NCBI GenBank assembly: GCA_902168205.1
Contig: CABHOK010000014.1
Coordinates: 248,001 to 312,000 of the forward strand
Source of the DNA: an uncultured Chitinophaga sp.
GTDB lineage: Bacteria > Bacteroidota > Bacteroidia > Cytophagales > Cyclobacteriaceae
Direction: 5' to 3'
Length of the DNA: 64,000 nt
Below are positions 18,171 to 26,782 of this stretch, piece by piece (positions within the stretch are counted from its first letter, which is position 1; each line of letters starts with the position of its first letter). A program made the translations under genes and the position numbers. The notes under the pieces were generated by a model that was not told the DNA's origin, did not search any database, and saw only the letters and a list, made by a program, of their open reading frames with translations.

Positions 18171-18209
18171 ACTGTTGATGTTTTGCTATAACTTCTACTA
18201 CTTGCAGTC

Positions 18210-19127
18210 ATGATCACACCACCGCTTCTTCGCGCAGGCAACACCATTGCTATTACAGCCCCCGGCAGAAAAGTGTCAAAAGCAGAAATGGATATAGCCA
18301 TAAAAACCTTTCAATCGTGGGGACTGAACGTGAAGCTTGCTAACAATCTTTTCAGTACTGATCATTCATACCTCGCAGGAGCTGATGCACAACGATTGGA
18401 TGATTTACAATCGCTCATCAACGATACCGATGTACACGCCATTATTTGTGCACGGGGTGGTTATGGCAGCACACGCATTGTAGACCAGATCGATTTCTCT
18501 CCGTTACTGGATACTCCTAAATTTCTGATCGGCTTCAGTGATATAACGGCTATACACCTGAAGTTATATAGCCTGGGGATACAGAGTATTCATGCTACCA
18601 TGCCCATTCTGTTTCCAAAAGATGCGTCAAAACCATCTATTGAAAGTTTGAAGAGAATGCTGATGGAGAAACCCGATCGCATTCAATCACCTGCGAGTAA
18701 ATATAGTATAGATGGCCGAGGTCGCGGAGAAGTTATAGGCGGCAACCTGTCACTCATCAATGATGCGCTCGGTACATCCAGCGAGCCTGATACGAATGGC
18801 AAAATCCTGGTGATCGAGGAGATTGATGAATATCGTTACAAGATCGACCGCATGTTAACACAATTGAAGCGTGCCGGTAAACTTGAACATTTAGCCGGGC
18901 TTGTTATAGGCCACCTGACCGATATTAAAGATTCTGACTTAAGCTTTGGTGAAACGGTAGAAGAAATTATTCTCAATCATACGCAACACTATAATTACCC
19001 TGTAGCTTTTGGTTTCCCTACCGGGCACGAAAATCCAAACCTGGCATGGCTACATGGCGGCATGGCAGAACTGAACGTTCGCAACGGTGAGGGTACACTA
19101 TCTTTTGCAACCAACGAGAGCGTTTAA
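18210..19127 (+). CDS. ldcA: Peptidase S66 LD-carboxypeptidase
   Basis: A serine peptidase that removes the terminal D-Ala from murein tetrapeptides (LD-carboxypeptidase), a cytoplasmic step of peptidoglycan recycling; MccF-type immunity proteins share the fold. Length 305 residues fits the family. The nucleophile elbow is IGFSDIT with S110; the acidic residue is in VIEEIDEYRY (E203 or E204) and the His is H273 in FPTGHENPN. The ARGGYGSTR segment at 81-89 is the usual family motif preceding the Ser. It ends on a 4-base convergent overlap with the LysE gene. LdcA rather than MccF is inferred from the lack of any microcin locus. Confidence 0.88.
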   Translation: MITPPLLRAGNTIAITAPGRKVSKAEMDIAIKTFQSWGLNVKLANNLFSTDHSYLAGADAQRLDDLQSLINDTDVHAIICARGGYGSTRIVDQIDFSPLLDTPKFLIGFSDITAIHLKLYSLGIQSIHATMPILFPKDASKPSIESLKRMLMEKPDRIQSPASKYSIDGRGRGEVIGGNLSLINDALGTSSEPDTNGKILVIEEIDEYRYKIDRMLTQLKRAGKLEHLAGLVIGHLTDIKDSDLSFGETVEEIILNHTQHYNYPVAFGFPTGHENPNLAWLHGGMAELNVRNGEGTLSFATNESV

Positions 19128-19738
19128 AGTAAATATTGTATAAACGCGTACAGGCCCAGTATAACCAGCGTGACTCCAGGTATTTTTCTCAGCCATGTAC
19201 TCTGCTGAAATTGTACGGCTATTCTTTTGGCCAGGTATGCCATAACAATTAATATAGCCAGTGAACCCAAAACAACACCGGCAAGGTATGCCTGCAATTC
19301 CCACGCATCAGACAAATATACCCATTGCTGACTTTTGAGGTATGCCGTAATGCCCAACCAGTATGGAACTGCCAGCGGATTAAATATACTTAACACGATA
19401 CCTCGTCTGAATCCGCTGTTGTTAAATTGCTCCCGCAGTCGAGAGGGTTTGTTGGACGGCCACAAACTAAGTATACCCAACAGCGTCATCACGACTGCTG
19501 TAAGCAGCTGAAGATTATCCAGCAGCAGCGGAGACGATGTGATCCATTCAGCAAATTTTACGGCAAGCCACGCATACGGATACTCGACAATAGCAGCCGC
19601 TATGGCAAAGCGCCAGGCAACCTTCATTCGGTGCTCAAGTCCTAATTGTATAACGCTCAGATTAATGGCACCGGGCGGAATCGACCCGATGAAACTGAAA
19701 AAGAATGCAAGTATAAAAGCCAGAATTACCGCAGCCAT
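19124..19738 (-). CDS. LysE family exporter
   Basis: An integral membrane exporter of the LysE/RhtB superfamily, which exports amino acids and related small molecules by proton antiport. About 204 residues and six hydrophobic segments fit the family. The N-terminus AFFFSFIGSIPPGAINLSVIQ carries the PPG-(A/P) motif typical of the first helix. The frame extends to a TTG at 19753 but ATG 19738 gives the better start. It overlaps the end of ldcA by four bases, tail to tail. The substrate is unknown. Confidence 0.85.
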   Translation of the reverse strand: MAAVILAFILAFFFSFIGSIPPGAINLSVIQLGLEHRMKVAWRFAIAAAIVEYPYAWLAVKFAEWITSSPLLLDNLQLLTAVVMTLLGILSLWPSNKPSRLREQFNNSGFRRGIVLSIFNPLAVPYWLGITAYLKSQQWVYLSDAWELQAYLAGVVLGSLAILIVMAYLAKRIAVQFQQSTWLRKIPGVTLVILGLYAFIQYLL

Positions 19739-19793
19739 ACAGGTATAGATCAATCTGTATTTTGTTCATGATTGATTACGTATAGCAATATAG

Positions 19794-20819
19794 CTATTCC
19801 AGCGTAGTGGCGGCTTTAAATTTTCGATAATAAACCTTTGCATCTTTTAGAGAAGTATACGAAGCGCCACGCTTTACATTTTCGCGTGCGATCAAAAATA
19901 TATTTCGCCAATGCCGGAATAAAACCATCATCGCCTTACGTAACGGGAAACCCGGATGATAAATATGCGCGGGCTCAGCACCACATCCGTTTAACTCCAT
20001 TACTTTAAAATTACCATTGTATAAATCGTCAATGCGGGCACACCGCAGATCAAATCGCCCGAAATAGAAACCTTCAATTTGTTTACTCACATGATCGAAC
20101 GTTGCTGATAGCTTGTCATTGATAAGATGCCCCCCATTCAGAAACTTTGTACCTAAACAGTGATTGCCGATGGATACCAACTCGAGCTGTTGATCTTTGG
20201 CGAGCACTTCCTGCAACTTGCCATTAAATATAGTTTTGAGTTTATCCCATTGGAGCTTTGCCCTGTCTTTGCCAAGAATAAGTTCCTGCAAGGTTGACTT
20301 ACCATCACCGGTAACGGAAAGCATTTCCTTCATCACCACCGAAGTTACATTACCTTTGCTTTCATTTGGGAAGCGTACATAAAAAACACCAAATTCCAAT
20401 GGAAGGTCAACCAGTTCCTGCACCAGAAAATCGTAACGGATGGTTGCTATATATTTCTCTACGTCCTGCACATCATTCATACGCCTCACCATAAAACCAC
20501 GTTCACCAATATCGGGTTTAAATATCAGCGGAAACTGAAGTCCGCTTGTCTTAAGCTGTGCGAGTATACTTTGCGTATCAGCGGGTTGCCGGATTAATAT
20601 AGTCTTCGGTATATATTGTTCCGGAATTTTTTTTATGACATCATATTTCGATTCACCAAACATTCCTCCCATGACAATCCCCGGATTGGAAGCTGAGAAA
20701 AAAGTAAAGGATCGCGAGCGTATCGCTAGCCAGGCGTAATATATAAACAACGGAAACTGTACTATACCAAAGGGCCAGTACTCCCAGCTTTTTAGTTTGA
20801 TCAAAAAATTACTGCGCAT
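19794..20819 (-). CDS. ATP-grasp family protein, D-Ala-D-Ala ligase-like
   Basis: A 341-residue protein. The opening aromatic-rich segment (residues 12-35) is unusual for a soluble ATP-grasp enzyme and may be a membrane-associated helix pair. After it the ATP-grasp core can be followed: PLIFKPDIGERGFMVRRM (ATP-binding Lys/Gly loop), FLVQELVDLPLEFGVFY, FNESK-like loops and the late metal-binding segment KVMELNGCGAEPAHIYHP with E and N positions expected for Mg-ATP. The Lys-Glu-Asn pattern indicates an active carboxylate-amine/thiol ligase. Homologues with this membrane-like start are frequent in Bacteroidetes; the substrate is not known. Confidence 0.75.
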   Translation of the reverse strand: MRSNFLIKLKSWEYWPFGIVQFPLFIYYAWLAIRSRSFTFFSASNPGIVMGGMFGESKYDVIKKIPEQYIPKTILIRQPADTQSILAQLKTSGLQFPLIFKPDIGERGFMVRRMNDVQDVEKYIATIRYDFLVQELVDLPLEFGVFYVRFPNESKGNVTSVVMKEMLSVTGDGKSTLQELILGKDRAKLQWDKLKTIFNGKLQEVLAKDQQLELVSIGNHCLGTKFLNGGHLINDKLSATFDHVSKQIEGFYFGRFDLRCARIDDLYNGNFKVMELNGCGAEPAHIYHPGFPLRKAMMVLFRHWRNIFLIARENVKRGASYTSLKDAKVYYRKFKAATTLE

Positions 20820-20862
20820 AATTCGCTCTACGAAAAGTCATCCGGCAGCCAAAATAAAAAAA

Positions 20863-21375
20863 TTAATGTGAAGCAACAGCAGCTTCCTGATAGCGAATGG
20901 TAGAAGCCGCCACACCAAAATCTTTGGGCAGTGTTACATACGGTGCAACTTCGCGAATGCCAATTTTTATAATGGCCATGTGATGCACAGCGTGCTCGAT
21001 GTTATATACCAGCTCGCGCATAGAGGTGGTGTTGATGGTAATAAATTCTTCTTGCGACAGATCATAACCTACTTCCAGCTTCAGTTCTTTTTCTTCGAAT
21101 GATCTTACAAATGCTTCAATACGATCAATGGCAGCCAGTGCTATATATTTATCGCGCTCAATTTGTTTGTCGTGCGCACGCTTGTCATAGTTAACAACAC
21201 CTTGCTGATACCCGCTTTCAAAGCAGATAAAGAATTCCAGTGTGTGGCGCAGGTGTTGGCCAATGGTAGACTGGCTTAGCTGATCGGAGGGTTTTATAAA
21301 ATCACTTTCGTGGATCTGAGCGACAAGATCAGTGAGTTGGGAGAGTATGTGGGCACAGGCAAGATTTACGTTCAT
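20863..21375 (-). CDS. DinB/YfiT family protein
   Basis: A four-helix-bundle protein of about 170 residues from ATG 21375; an in-frame TTG exists at 21393. Conserved metal-ligand histidines appear as H41/H44 in GQHLRHTLEF and in the C-terminal HAVHHMAIIKIG, the layout of DinB/YfiT proteins. In bacteria with bacillithiol some members are thiol S-transferases (BstA type). That role is inferred only from the family and from YtxJ elsewhere in the window. Confidence 0.8.
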   Translation of the reverse strand: MNVNLACAHILSQLTDLVAQIHESDFIKPSDQLSQSTIGQHLRHTLEFFICFESGYQQGVVNYDKRAHDKQIERDKYIALAAIDRIEAFVRSFEEKELKLEVGYDLSQEEFITINTTSMRELVYNIEHAVHHMAIIKIGIREVAPYVTLPKDFGVAASTIRYQEAAVASH

Positions 21376-21452
21376 AAAGGGCTTTTCATTCAAAATACAA
21401 TAATTCTGTATGGTTTAAAAGTTCTTAAAAAGATCATACCAGGAACTTCCGA

Positions 21453-21911
21453 TCATTGAACAATTCTTTTCCAATTACGATCGCCAGCGTCTTTAAGTTT
21501 CTGTTGATTTTTATTCCAGTCTTCCAATGTGTTGTTGCCCCAGAAATTATAGAATAAATATAGTTTACCATCGATGATCTTAAAGGTTTCAGGATCGACT
21601 TTTACTTTTTCACCTGTCTCACCCATAGCATACGCGCACCAGCCTCCATAAGCAGGTTCATACTTATCGGGACTGATTTTGAATTTATTGAGATTTACAT
21701 GACCGGTAAAAAAGTAGGTAATGCCTTTATAGGTATAGCTGACAGACTCCTGTCCTTCTGCGGGCTTGCCATCAAAATAACTTACGGGATCATACCCTTG
21801 CAGGGCTATGCTTTTTTTTACGTTGAAATGTTCTGCGCGTAGCCTCTCCGTTTGGGCGTGTGCATTTACGTGGGCAATCAGCACCAGCATTATAGCTATA
21901 CCTTGTCTCAT
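21453..21911 (-). CDS. Secreted YHS-domain protein
   Basis: A 152-residue protein with a signal peptide (residues 1-19, ending NAHAQ). The YHS-like domain spans about residues 33-90: LQGYDPVSYFDGKPAEGQ, then YKGITYFFTGHVNLNKF and PAYGGWCAYAMGETG. The C-terminal segment FKIIDGKLYLFYN and W-N-G-type tail are typical of the family found beside metal-handling and energy genes. The conserved Cys and His suggest metal binding, but no measured function is known to me. Confidence 0.82.
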   Translation of the reverse strand: MRQGIAIMLVLIAHVNAHAQTERLRAEHFNVKKSIALQGYDPVSYFDGKPAEGQESVSYTYKGITYFFTGHVNLNKFKISPDKYEPAYGGWCAYAMGETGEKVKVDPETFKIIDGKLYLFYNFWGNNTLEDWNKNQQKLKDAGDRNWKRIVQ

Positions 21912-21993
21912 ACACTAATAGTTTCTTATTTCTAAAAACGCAAAAGTGGCACGTTTGTACGGATTGAAAATGTCGTGGAGATTACAAAAGGTG

Positions 21994-22470
21994 TTAATCT
22001 TTTACCAGGGTCTTTACTTCGGGCCAAACCAAGTCCGGTTCAAACCCTTTTTGAATAGCATAGCGCGCAAGCTTGTCGCGTTTTACAAAGGCATTGTCTT
22101 CATCCAGTTGATTAAGCTTGCGCTCCAGAATTTCACGCAAGGTTTTGATATAGTCGGCATCTTCAATTTCTTTCATACCGATCTTGATACAGTTGCTGGT
22201 GAGTCCGCGGGCCTCCAGTTCGTTGAGAATCTTTATCCTTCCCCAACGCTGCATTCTGAATTTTCCACCAGCAAAAGCTTTTGCAAAACGTTCTTCATTC
22301 AAAAAACCTTCGGTGATAAGTGCAGAGAGTAGCTCTTCTACTTCATCCCGGTACAAACCGTATTCATATAGTTTGTCGCGTACCTCTTTATGCGAGCGCT
22401 CCTGGTAAGCACAATACCGGTATATTTTCTGTTTCGCTTCGGTGGGAGATAGTTTCTTTTTAGACTGCAC
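21994..22470 (-). CDS. recX: Regulatory protein RecX
   Basis: A 158-residue RecX, which inhibits RecA filament growth and recombinase activity. The three-helix RecX repeats are visible: YRYCAYQERSHKEVRDKLYE, EVEELLSALITEGFLNEERF and the RWG motif before I.NEL-A-RGL. The start is GTG 22470. recA is not in the window, as is common in Bacteroidetes where recX is unlinked. A terminator at 22500-22526 separates it from the upstream minus-strand gene, so it needs its own promoter. Confidence 0.9.
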   Translation of the reverse strand: MQSKKKLSPTEAKQKIYRYCAYQERSHKEVRDKLYEYGLYRDEVEELLSALITEGFLNEERFAKAFAGGKFRMQRWGRIKILNELEARGLTSNCIKIGMKEIEDADYIKTLREILERKLNQLDEDNAFVKRDKLARYAIQKGFEPDLVWPEVKTLVKD

Positions 22471-22499
22471 GCTGGTCGCAGTTTAGTGAATTACAATTT

Positions 22500-22526
22500 A
22501 AAAAAAGCGAGGAGTCTCCTCCTCGC
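22500..22526 (-). terminator. Terminator after the YcxB-like gene
   Basis: An 8-bp stem (gcgaggag 22507-22514, ctcctcgc 22519-22526) with a 4-base loop is preceded on the plus strand by a run of A, that is, a T tract on the minus strand. It closes the 22570-23046 transcript before recX. Confidence 0.75.
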
Positions 22527-22569
22527 CATATATGTACTCATAGCTCGTAACTCACAGCACGAAGCTATG

Positions 22570-23046
22570 TTATTTCACCAATCCCTTTGTCTTTAATATA
22601 CTGCCAACGAATTTACGCTCGTTGTCAGTATTGAATATCTTGAACGGCCAATAAAGAATCTGCGCTTTGTTAATATATAGCACAAAGAAATCTTTACCTA
22701 TCTCTGCAGCTTGTATCTGATCCCACTTCAGAGGCATACCTTCGCGCGGGTTGAGCTTCATGATGATTTGCTGGCTGGTGATCTCGTAATGAAATTTCTC
22801 AAACAACATTTTGCCTTGTTCGAGTTGGGTTACACCATAAAATTGCACCCACCAGAAAAGCAGGTATAGACCCAATCCTAAAACAGCAGCTATAAACCAC
22901 CAGATGCTGGGTATCCATATATAGCCAAGACAGATAACAAATGCTCCAAGACCTGCGATCCATCCTTGTTTCTTTAACACATTTTTCAATGCTATGTTAA
23001 TGTAGATCTTCTTTTCCAGTTTGTAGTTTTTCGTTTTAACGATCAT
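22570..23046 (-). CDS. YcxB-like membrane protein
   Basis: A 158-residue protein with two adjacent membrane helices (residues about 28-65, WIAGLGAFVICLGYIWIPS then WWFIAAVLGLGLYLLF), followed by a soluble beta-rich domain containing YEITSQQIIMKLN and PLKWDQIQAAEIGKDFFVLY. This two-helix plus PH-like C-terminal layout fits the YcxB group of small Bacteroidetes/Firmicutes membrane proteins. No function is established. It lies between nadC and recX on the same strand. Confidence 0.7.
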   Translation of the reverse strand: MIVKTKNYKLEKKIYINIALKNVLKKQGWIAGLGAFVICLGYIWIPSIWWFIAAVLGLGLYLLFWWVQFYGVTQLEQGKMLFEKFHYEITSQQIIMKLNPREGMPLKWDQIQAAEIGKDFFVLYINKAQILYWPFKIFNTDNERKFVGSILKTKGLVK

Positions 23047-23094
23047 ATTCCTAATTCACATTTTTTCGTTCTATTGCTTTTTAACTCATTAACC

Positions 23095-23112
23095 AAGTAT
23101 ATATATATACTT
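23095..23112. repeat. Perfect 18-bp TA palindrome at the nadC stop codon
   Basis: aagtatata is followed by its reverse complement tatatactt, ending on the first base of the nadC stop on the minus strand. It can form a weak hairpin and has no T tract, so a terminator role is doubtful. Confidence 0.4.
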
Positions 23113-23975
23113 CAGGTGTTTAGCGCTTTCAGGCTCAGGTCGAGACTTTTTACTGAATGAGTGAGCGCACCTACTGATATAAAATCAACACCACACTCCG
23201 CTACATTCCGTATAGTCTCTTCGGTTATACCTCCGCTGGCTTCAGTTTTATACTTACCCGCAATCAGCGCCACAGCCGTTTTCATGTCTTCCAGGCTCAT
23301 GTTATCCAGCATAATGGTATCAACACCACCTACGCTCAACACTTCTTTTACCTCGGCCAGGTTCCGCGTCTCCACTTCTATCTGAAGATCGCGATTGGTG
23401 GCGCGAAGATAATCTTTTGTTCGAATGATTGCCTCGCGGTGTCCGCCTGCCATATCAATATGATTGTCTTTCAACATAATCATATCATAAAGTCCAATGC
23501 GATGGTTCTTTCCGCCACCAATCAGCACGGCCCATTTTTCTAGTAGCCTGAAGTTGGGTGTGGTTTTGCGCGTATCCAGCAGTACAGCATGCGTACCGGC
23601 AATAAGCGATGACAAGTAATGTGTTTTGGTAGCGATGGCACTCATGCGCTGCATGCAATTGAGCACGAGACGTTCGGCCGTGAGAATTGACCGTGATGGG
23701 CCGGAGACAATAAAGCCTACATCTCCTTTCTTTACAGGCCTTCCTTCGTTGATCAGGATCTCAACCTTCAATGCCGGATTGGTGCGTTTAAAAATTTCCA
23801 ACGCAAGCTCTACCCCGGCAAGAATTCCATCTTCCTTAATCAGTAGCTGTGCTCTGTTGGTTGCTTCAGGCGGAATGCAAGACAAGGAAGAATGATCGCC
23901 ATCGCCAATGTCTTCCGTAAAAGCAGATGCGATGAACTGATCGAGAAATTCTTCGGTGATGTAATAAGGCTTCAC
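23112..23975 (-). CDS. nadC: Nicotinate-nucleotide pyrophosphorylase (carboxylating)
   Basis: Quinolinate phosphoribosyltransferase, which converts quinolinate and PRPP to nicotinate mononucleotide in de novo NAD synthesis; cytoplasmic. Length 287 fits. Recognisable parts are EDIGDGDHSS near the start, ERLVLNCMQRMSAIAT, LLDTRKTTPNFRLLEKWAV, GGGKNHRIGLYDMIMLKDNH and the late EASGGI and DFISVGALTHS phosphate-binding loops. The start is GTG 23975. nadA and nadB are not nearby. A perfect 18-bp TA palindrome ends at the stop codon. Confidence 0.93.
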   Translation of the reverse strand: MKPYYITEEFLDQFIASAFTEDIGDGDHSSLSCIPPEATNRAQLLIKEDGILAGVELALEIFKRTNPALKVEILINEGRPVKKGDVGFIVSGPSRSILTAERLVLNCMQRMSAIATKTHYLSSLIAGTHAVLLDTRKTTPNFRLLEKWAVLIGGGKNHRIGLYDMIMLKDNHIDMAGGHREAIIRTKDYLRATNRDLQIEVETRNLAEVKEVLSVGGVDTIMLDNMSLEDMKTAVALIAGKYKTEASGGITEETIRNVAECGVDFISVGALTHSVKSLDLSLKALNT

Positions 23976-24016
23976 CGTGCAAAAATAGACGATGGGTTGA
24001 AATTTCCGTTCGCTAC

Positions 24017-24421
24017 TTATTCTTTCACAAAGGAAATTTCGTGCACGAGTTGCTGGTTGCCAACCGTTTTGATCTTCATGAACACGCGGTGGGTTTCAGC
24101 GCCACTTTTATATTGGCCGATAGCAAAAGGCTGTCCTCCTTTGGAGGAACCCTGGTGTATGATATTGAATTCGCTAGCCGGATGTTGTTTGAAAAAATCG
24201 CGAAATATAAACTCAGCCTGCGCTTTGCTGTAGGACTCTACTTTGTCGTCAATGGTCACATCAACCGTCTGGTTCAGGTATTTGGAAAGTTCTTTCGCGC
24301 TTCCAGCCTTGATGGTTTCTTTCACCTGGCTGATCACGTCACTACTCTGTGCCACTACGGACACAGCATGTAAACTTAAAAGCACGAAAACTACTGACGA
24401 AATATATTTGTTCACCTTCAT
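24017..24421 (-). CDS. DUF4783 secreted protein
   Basis: From ATG 24421 the protein has 134 residues (the frame runs further to 24463). Signal peptide about residues 1-21, ending VVAQ. The mature part is a SnoaL/NTF2-like small fold with SKYLNQTVDVTIDDK, YSKAQAEFIFRDFFKQ and FAIGQYKSGAETHRVFMK, matching DUF4783 as I know it in Bacteroidetes. It sits next to nadC on the same strand, a conserved arrangement in parts of the phylum. Function unknown. Confidence 0.78.
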   Translation of the reverse strand: MKVNKYISSVVFVLLSLHAVSVVAQSSDVISQVKETIKAGSAKELSKYLNQTVDVTIDDKVESYSKAQAEFIFRDFFKQHPASEFNIIHQGSSKGGQPFAIGQYKSGAETHRVFMKIKTVGNQQLVHEISFVKE

Positions 24422-24564
24422 GGCAACTTTGTTGTGCGGCCAAAACTGTGCCACGCTTTGCAAGATAATGAAATTATAAGAGCAGCGGGGTCTTTCAATC
24501 GTTTACCCAAAACCTCAGTCTAAAACCCTTGAATTTTACAATCCACGATCGTGCAATTCATCCT

Positions 24565-24572
24565 TATATTTG
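24565..24572 (+). promoter_or_regulatory. -7 box of the gpmI promoter
   Basis: TATATTTG, an exact TAnnTTTG match, 36 bases before ATG 24609. A -33 TTG is not evident at the standard distance. Confidence 0.45.
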
Positions 24573-24608
24573 CGCGGCAAATAAAGTCGAAGAACTAAAA
24601 ATCAACCT

Positions 24609-26135
24609 ATGAACAAAAAAGTATTGCTGATGATCTTAGACGGCTGGGGCATCGCGACCAACAAAGCTGTATCAGCGATTGACAAAGCAAAAACACCTTT
24701 TGTTAACTCTTTATACGGAAAGTACGCAAACAGTAAGCTGGAGGCCTCCGGATTGGCGGTGGGTTTACCGGCAGGACAGATGGGAAACTCCGAGGTAGGT
24801 CACATGAACATTGGTGCCGGCCGCGTTGTGTATCAGGATCTTGTGCGTGTAAACAAAGCGATTGATGACAAAGAGCTCGACCAGAATTCTGTGTTGCTGG
24901 ATGCTTTTGCGTACGCCAAGAAGAACAACAAAAGTGTTCACTATATCGGGCTGGTGTCGGATGGCGGGGTGCACTCACATGTTGAGCACCTGAAGGGCTT
25001 GATCACCATCGCAAAGAATAACAACATCGACAATTTATTTGTACACGCTTTTACAGACGGACGTGATACGGACCCGAAAGGCGGCCTTGACTATATTAAA
25101 GAAGTTACCGATCATCTTAGTAAAACAACGGGTAAACTCGCGAGCATCGTTGGTCGCTATTACGCTATGGACCGCGACAAACGTTGGGAGCGTGTGAAGC
25201 TTGCGTATGATTTACTGGTACATGGTGTTGGCGAAAAATCTACCGATGCATTGAAATCTATACAACAGTCGTACGATGCGAATGTAACGGATGAGTTCAT
25301 TAAGCCAATTGTAATGGTAGATGCCAAGCAACAACCTATAGCAACCATAAAAGAAGGCGATGTGGTGTTGTGCTTTAATTTCCGTACCGATCGCGGACGC
25401 CAGATTACACAGGCATTAACACAACAGGATTTTCCGGAGCAGCAAATGAAAGCGCTGCCGCTATACTATATCACGCTTACCAACTACGATGATTCTTTCA
25501 AAGATGTTAAAGTAATTTTTGATAAGGATAATCTTGAGAAGACATTGGGTGAAGTGGTTTCACTCGCGGGCAAAAAACAGATACGCATAGCGGAAACAGA
25601 AAAGTATCCGCACGTTACTTTCTTTTTCTCAGGTGGAAGAGAAGAAGCTTTCCCGGGAGAGTCTCGCATACTGTGTCCATCACCTAAAGTAGCTACATAC
25701 GATCTTGCACCCGAGATGAGTGCCAATGATATAAAGGACAAGATTATTGTTGAGCTTAATAAGAAAGAGCCTGACTTTATCTGTCTCAACTTTGCAAACC
25801 CTGACATGGTTGGACACACGGGCGTTTTCGAAGCTGCTGTTAAAGCCTGCGAGACCGTTGACGCATGTGCACAACAAGTTACAGAAGCCGCTTTGAAAAA
25901 CGGATATACTACTATCATCATTGCCGACCATGGTAATGCCGATATGATGATTAACGAAGATGGTACACCTAACACAGCGCATACAACCAACCTGGTACCT
26001 TGTGTTCTGGTTGACGATTCATACAAAGGCAAGTTGAAGGATGGAAAGCTGGGCGACCTGGCACCAACCATTCTCACGCTGATGGGAGTTGCTATCCCGT
26101 CTCAAATGACCGGAAATGTTTTACTGGAAAAATAA
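24609..26135 (+). CDS. gpmI: 2,3-bisphosphoglycerate-independent phosphoglycerate mutase
   Basis: Mn-dependent glycolytic enzyme interconverting 3- and 2-phosphoglycerate, of the alkaline phosphatase superfamily. Length 508 is standard. The phospho-serine is S61 in QMGNSEVGHMN; metal ligands are D11 at MILDGWG and the later DHGNAD and NTAHTTNLVP blocks. It is cytoplasmic and complete. The lipoprotein gene 26137 begins immediately after the stop. Confidence 0.95.
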   Translation: MNKKVLLMILDGWGIATNKAVSAIDKAKTPFVNSLYGKYANSKLEASGLAVGLPAGQMGNSEVGHMNIGAGRVVYQDLVRVNKAIDDKELDQNSVLLDAFAYAKKNNKSVHYIGLVSDGGVHSHVEHLKGLITIAKNNNIDNLFVHAFTDGRDTDPKGGLDYIKEVTDHLSKTTGKLASIVGRYYAMDRDKRWERVKLAYDLLVHGVGEKSTDALKSIQQSYDANVTDEFIKPIVMVDAKQQPIATIKEGDVVLCFNFRTDRGRQITQALTQQDFPEQQMKALPLYYITLTNYDDSFKDVKVIFDKDNLEKTLGEVVSLAGKKQIRIAETEKYPHVTFFFSGGREEAFPGESRILCPSPKVATYDLAPEMSANDIKDKIIVELNKKEPDFICLNFANPDMVGHTGVFEAAVKACETVDACAQQVTEAALKNGYTTIIIADHGNADMMINEDGTPNTAHTTNLVPCVLVDDSYKGKLKDGKLGDLAPTILTLMGVAIPSQMTGNVLLEK

Positions 26136-26136
26136 T

Positions 26137-26742
26137 TTGATAAAAATCAGATCATTCCTTCACCTCTTTGGTATAGCATCGGTATTGATGTTCAGCATCA
26201 GTGCATGCGACCAAAGAGGTGTACAGTATGCAGGCTATTATCCAATTGATAGCCTCGTATCTTCACAAGTTCGCTTCCTTACAGAAGCAAAAGCTTCTAC
26301 ACAAAAAGTTGCCATGCTGGGTGAGAAGGAAGAGAAACAAACTATACAACCCAAAGACAGCACCGGATGGATGAACGAGCTGGATATATTCCACGAGTTG
26401 AAAACGCTTAACAAGCCTATCAACGTAGGTGCCTATAAAGTTGAAGACGGACTGACAGACAGTCGCAGCAATCTGAAAATAAAAACCATTGTTACCGATA
26501 AAGAACTACCGGTACGCTCGATGAAGATATACTATTACGGCAAGCCGGAAAATGTGAAGCGAATCGAAGCGCAATTCAAGGAAGTAAACTCACTCTATAG
26601 CAGCACGCGTTTTTTAACAATGGAATTTCAGGACGTCTACAATAAACCTGTGCTCTCATCCTACTCCGTTAACGGTGGGCAGAAAATGTTTTTAGGAGAT
26701 ACCGTTGTATTCTCTGTAAAAGGAAACATTATGCTGCAGTAG
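26137..26742 (+). CDS. Lipoprotein of unknown function
   Basis: I place the start at TTG 26137, one base after the gpmI stop; this gives MIKIRSFLHLFGIASVLMFS with lipobox SISAC and C24. An upstream ATG at 26116 overlaps gpmI but adds residues that spoil the signal. About 201 residues. The C-terminal part has KPENVKRIEAQFKEVNS and VFSVKGNIMLQ and no recognised domain. It is directly coupled to gpmI, so expression probably follows glycolysis genes, but I do not know its job. Confidence 0.65.
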   Translation: MIKIRSFLHLFGIASVLMFSISACDQRGVQYAGYYPIDSLVSSQVRFLTEAKASTQKVAMLGEKEEKQTIQPKDSTGWMNELDIFHELKTLNKPINVGAYKVEDGLTDSRSNLKIKTIVTDKELPVRSMKIYYYGKPENVKRIEAQFKEVNSLYSSTRFLTMEFQDVYNKPVLSSYSVNGGQKMFLGDTVVFSVKGNIMLQ

Positions 26743-26782
26743 AAAATGCATTAAGTATAATTCAGTATCTCACAATAGAAGT

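Noticed and set aside
25484-26077. 197-codon minus-strand frame across gpmI
   Set aside because: Shadow frame of a conserved glycolytic gene; no recognisable motif.
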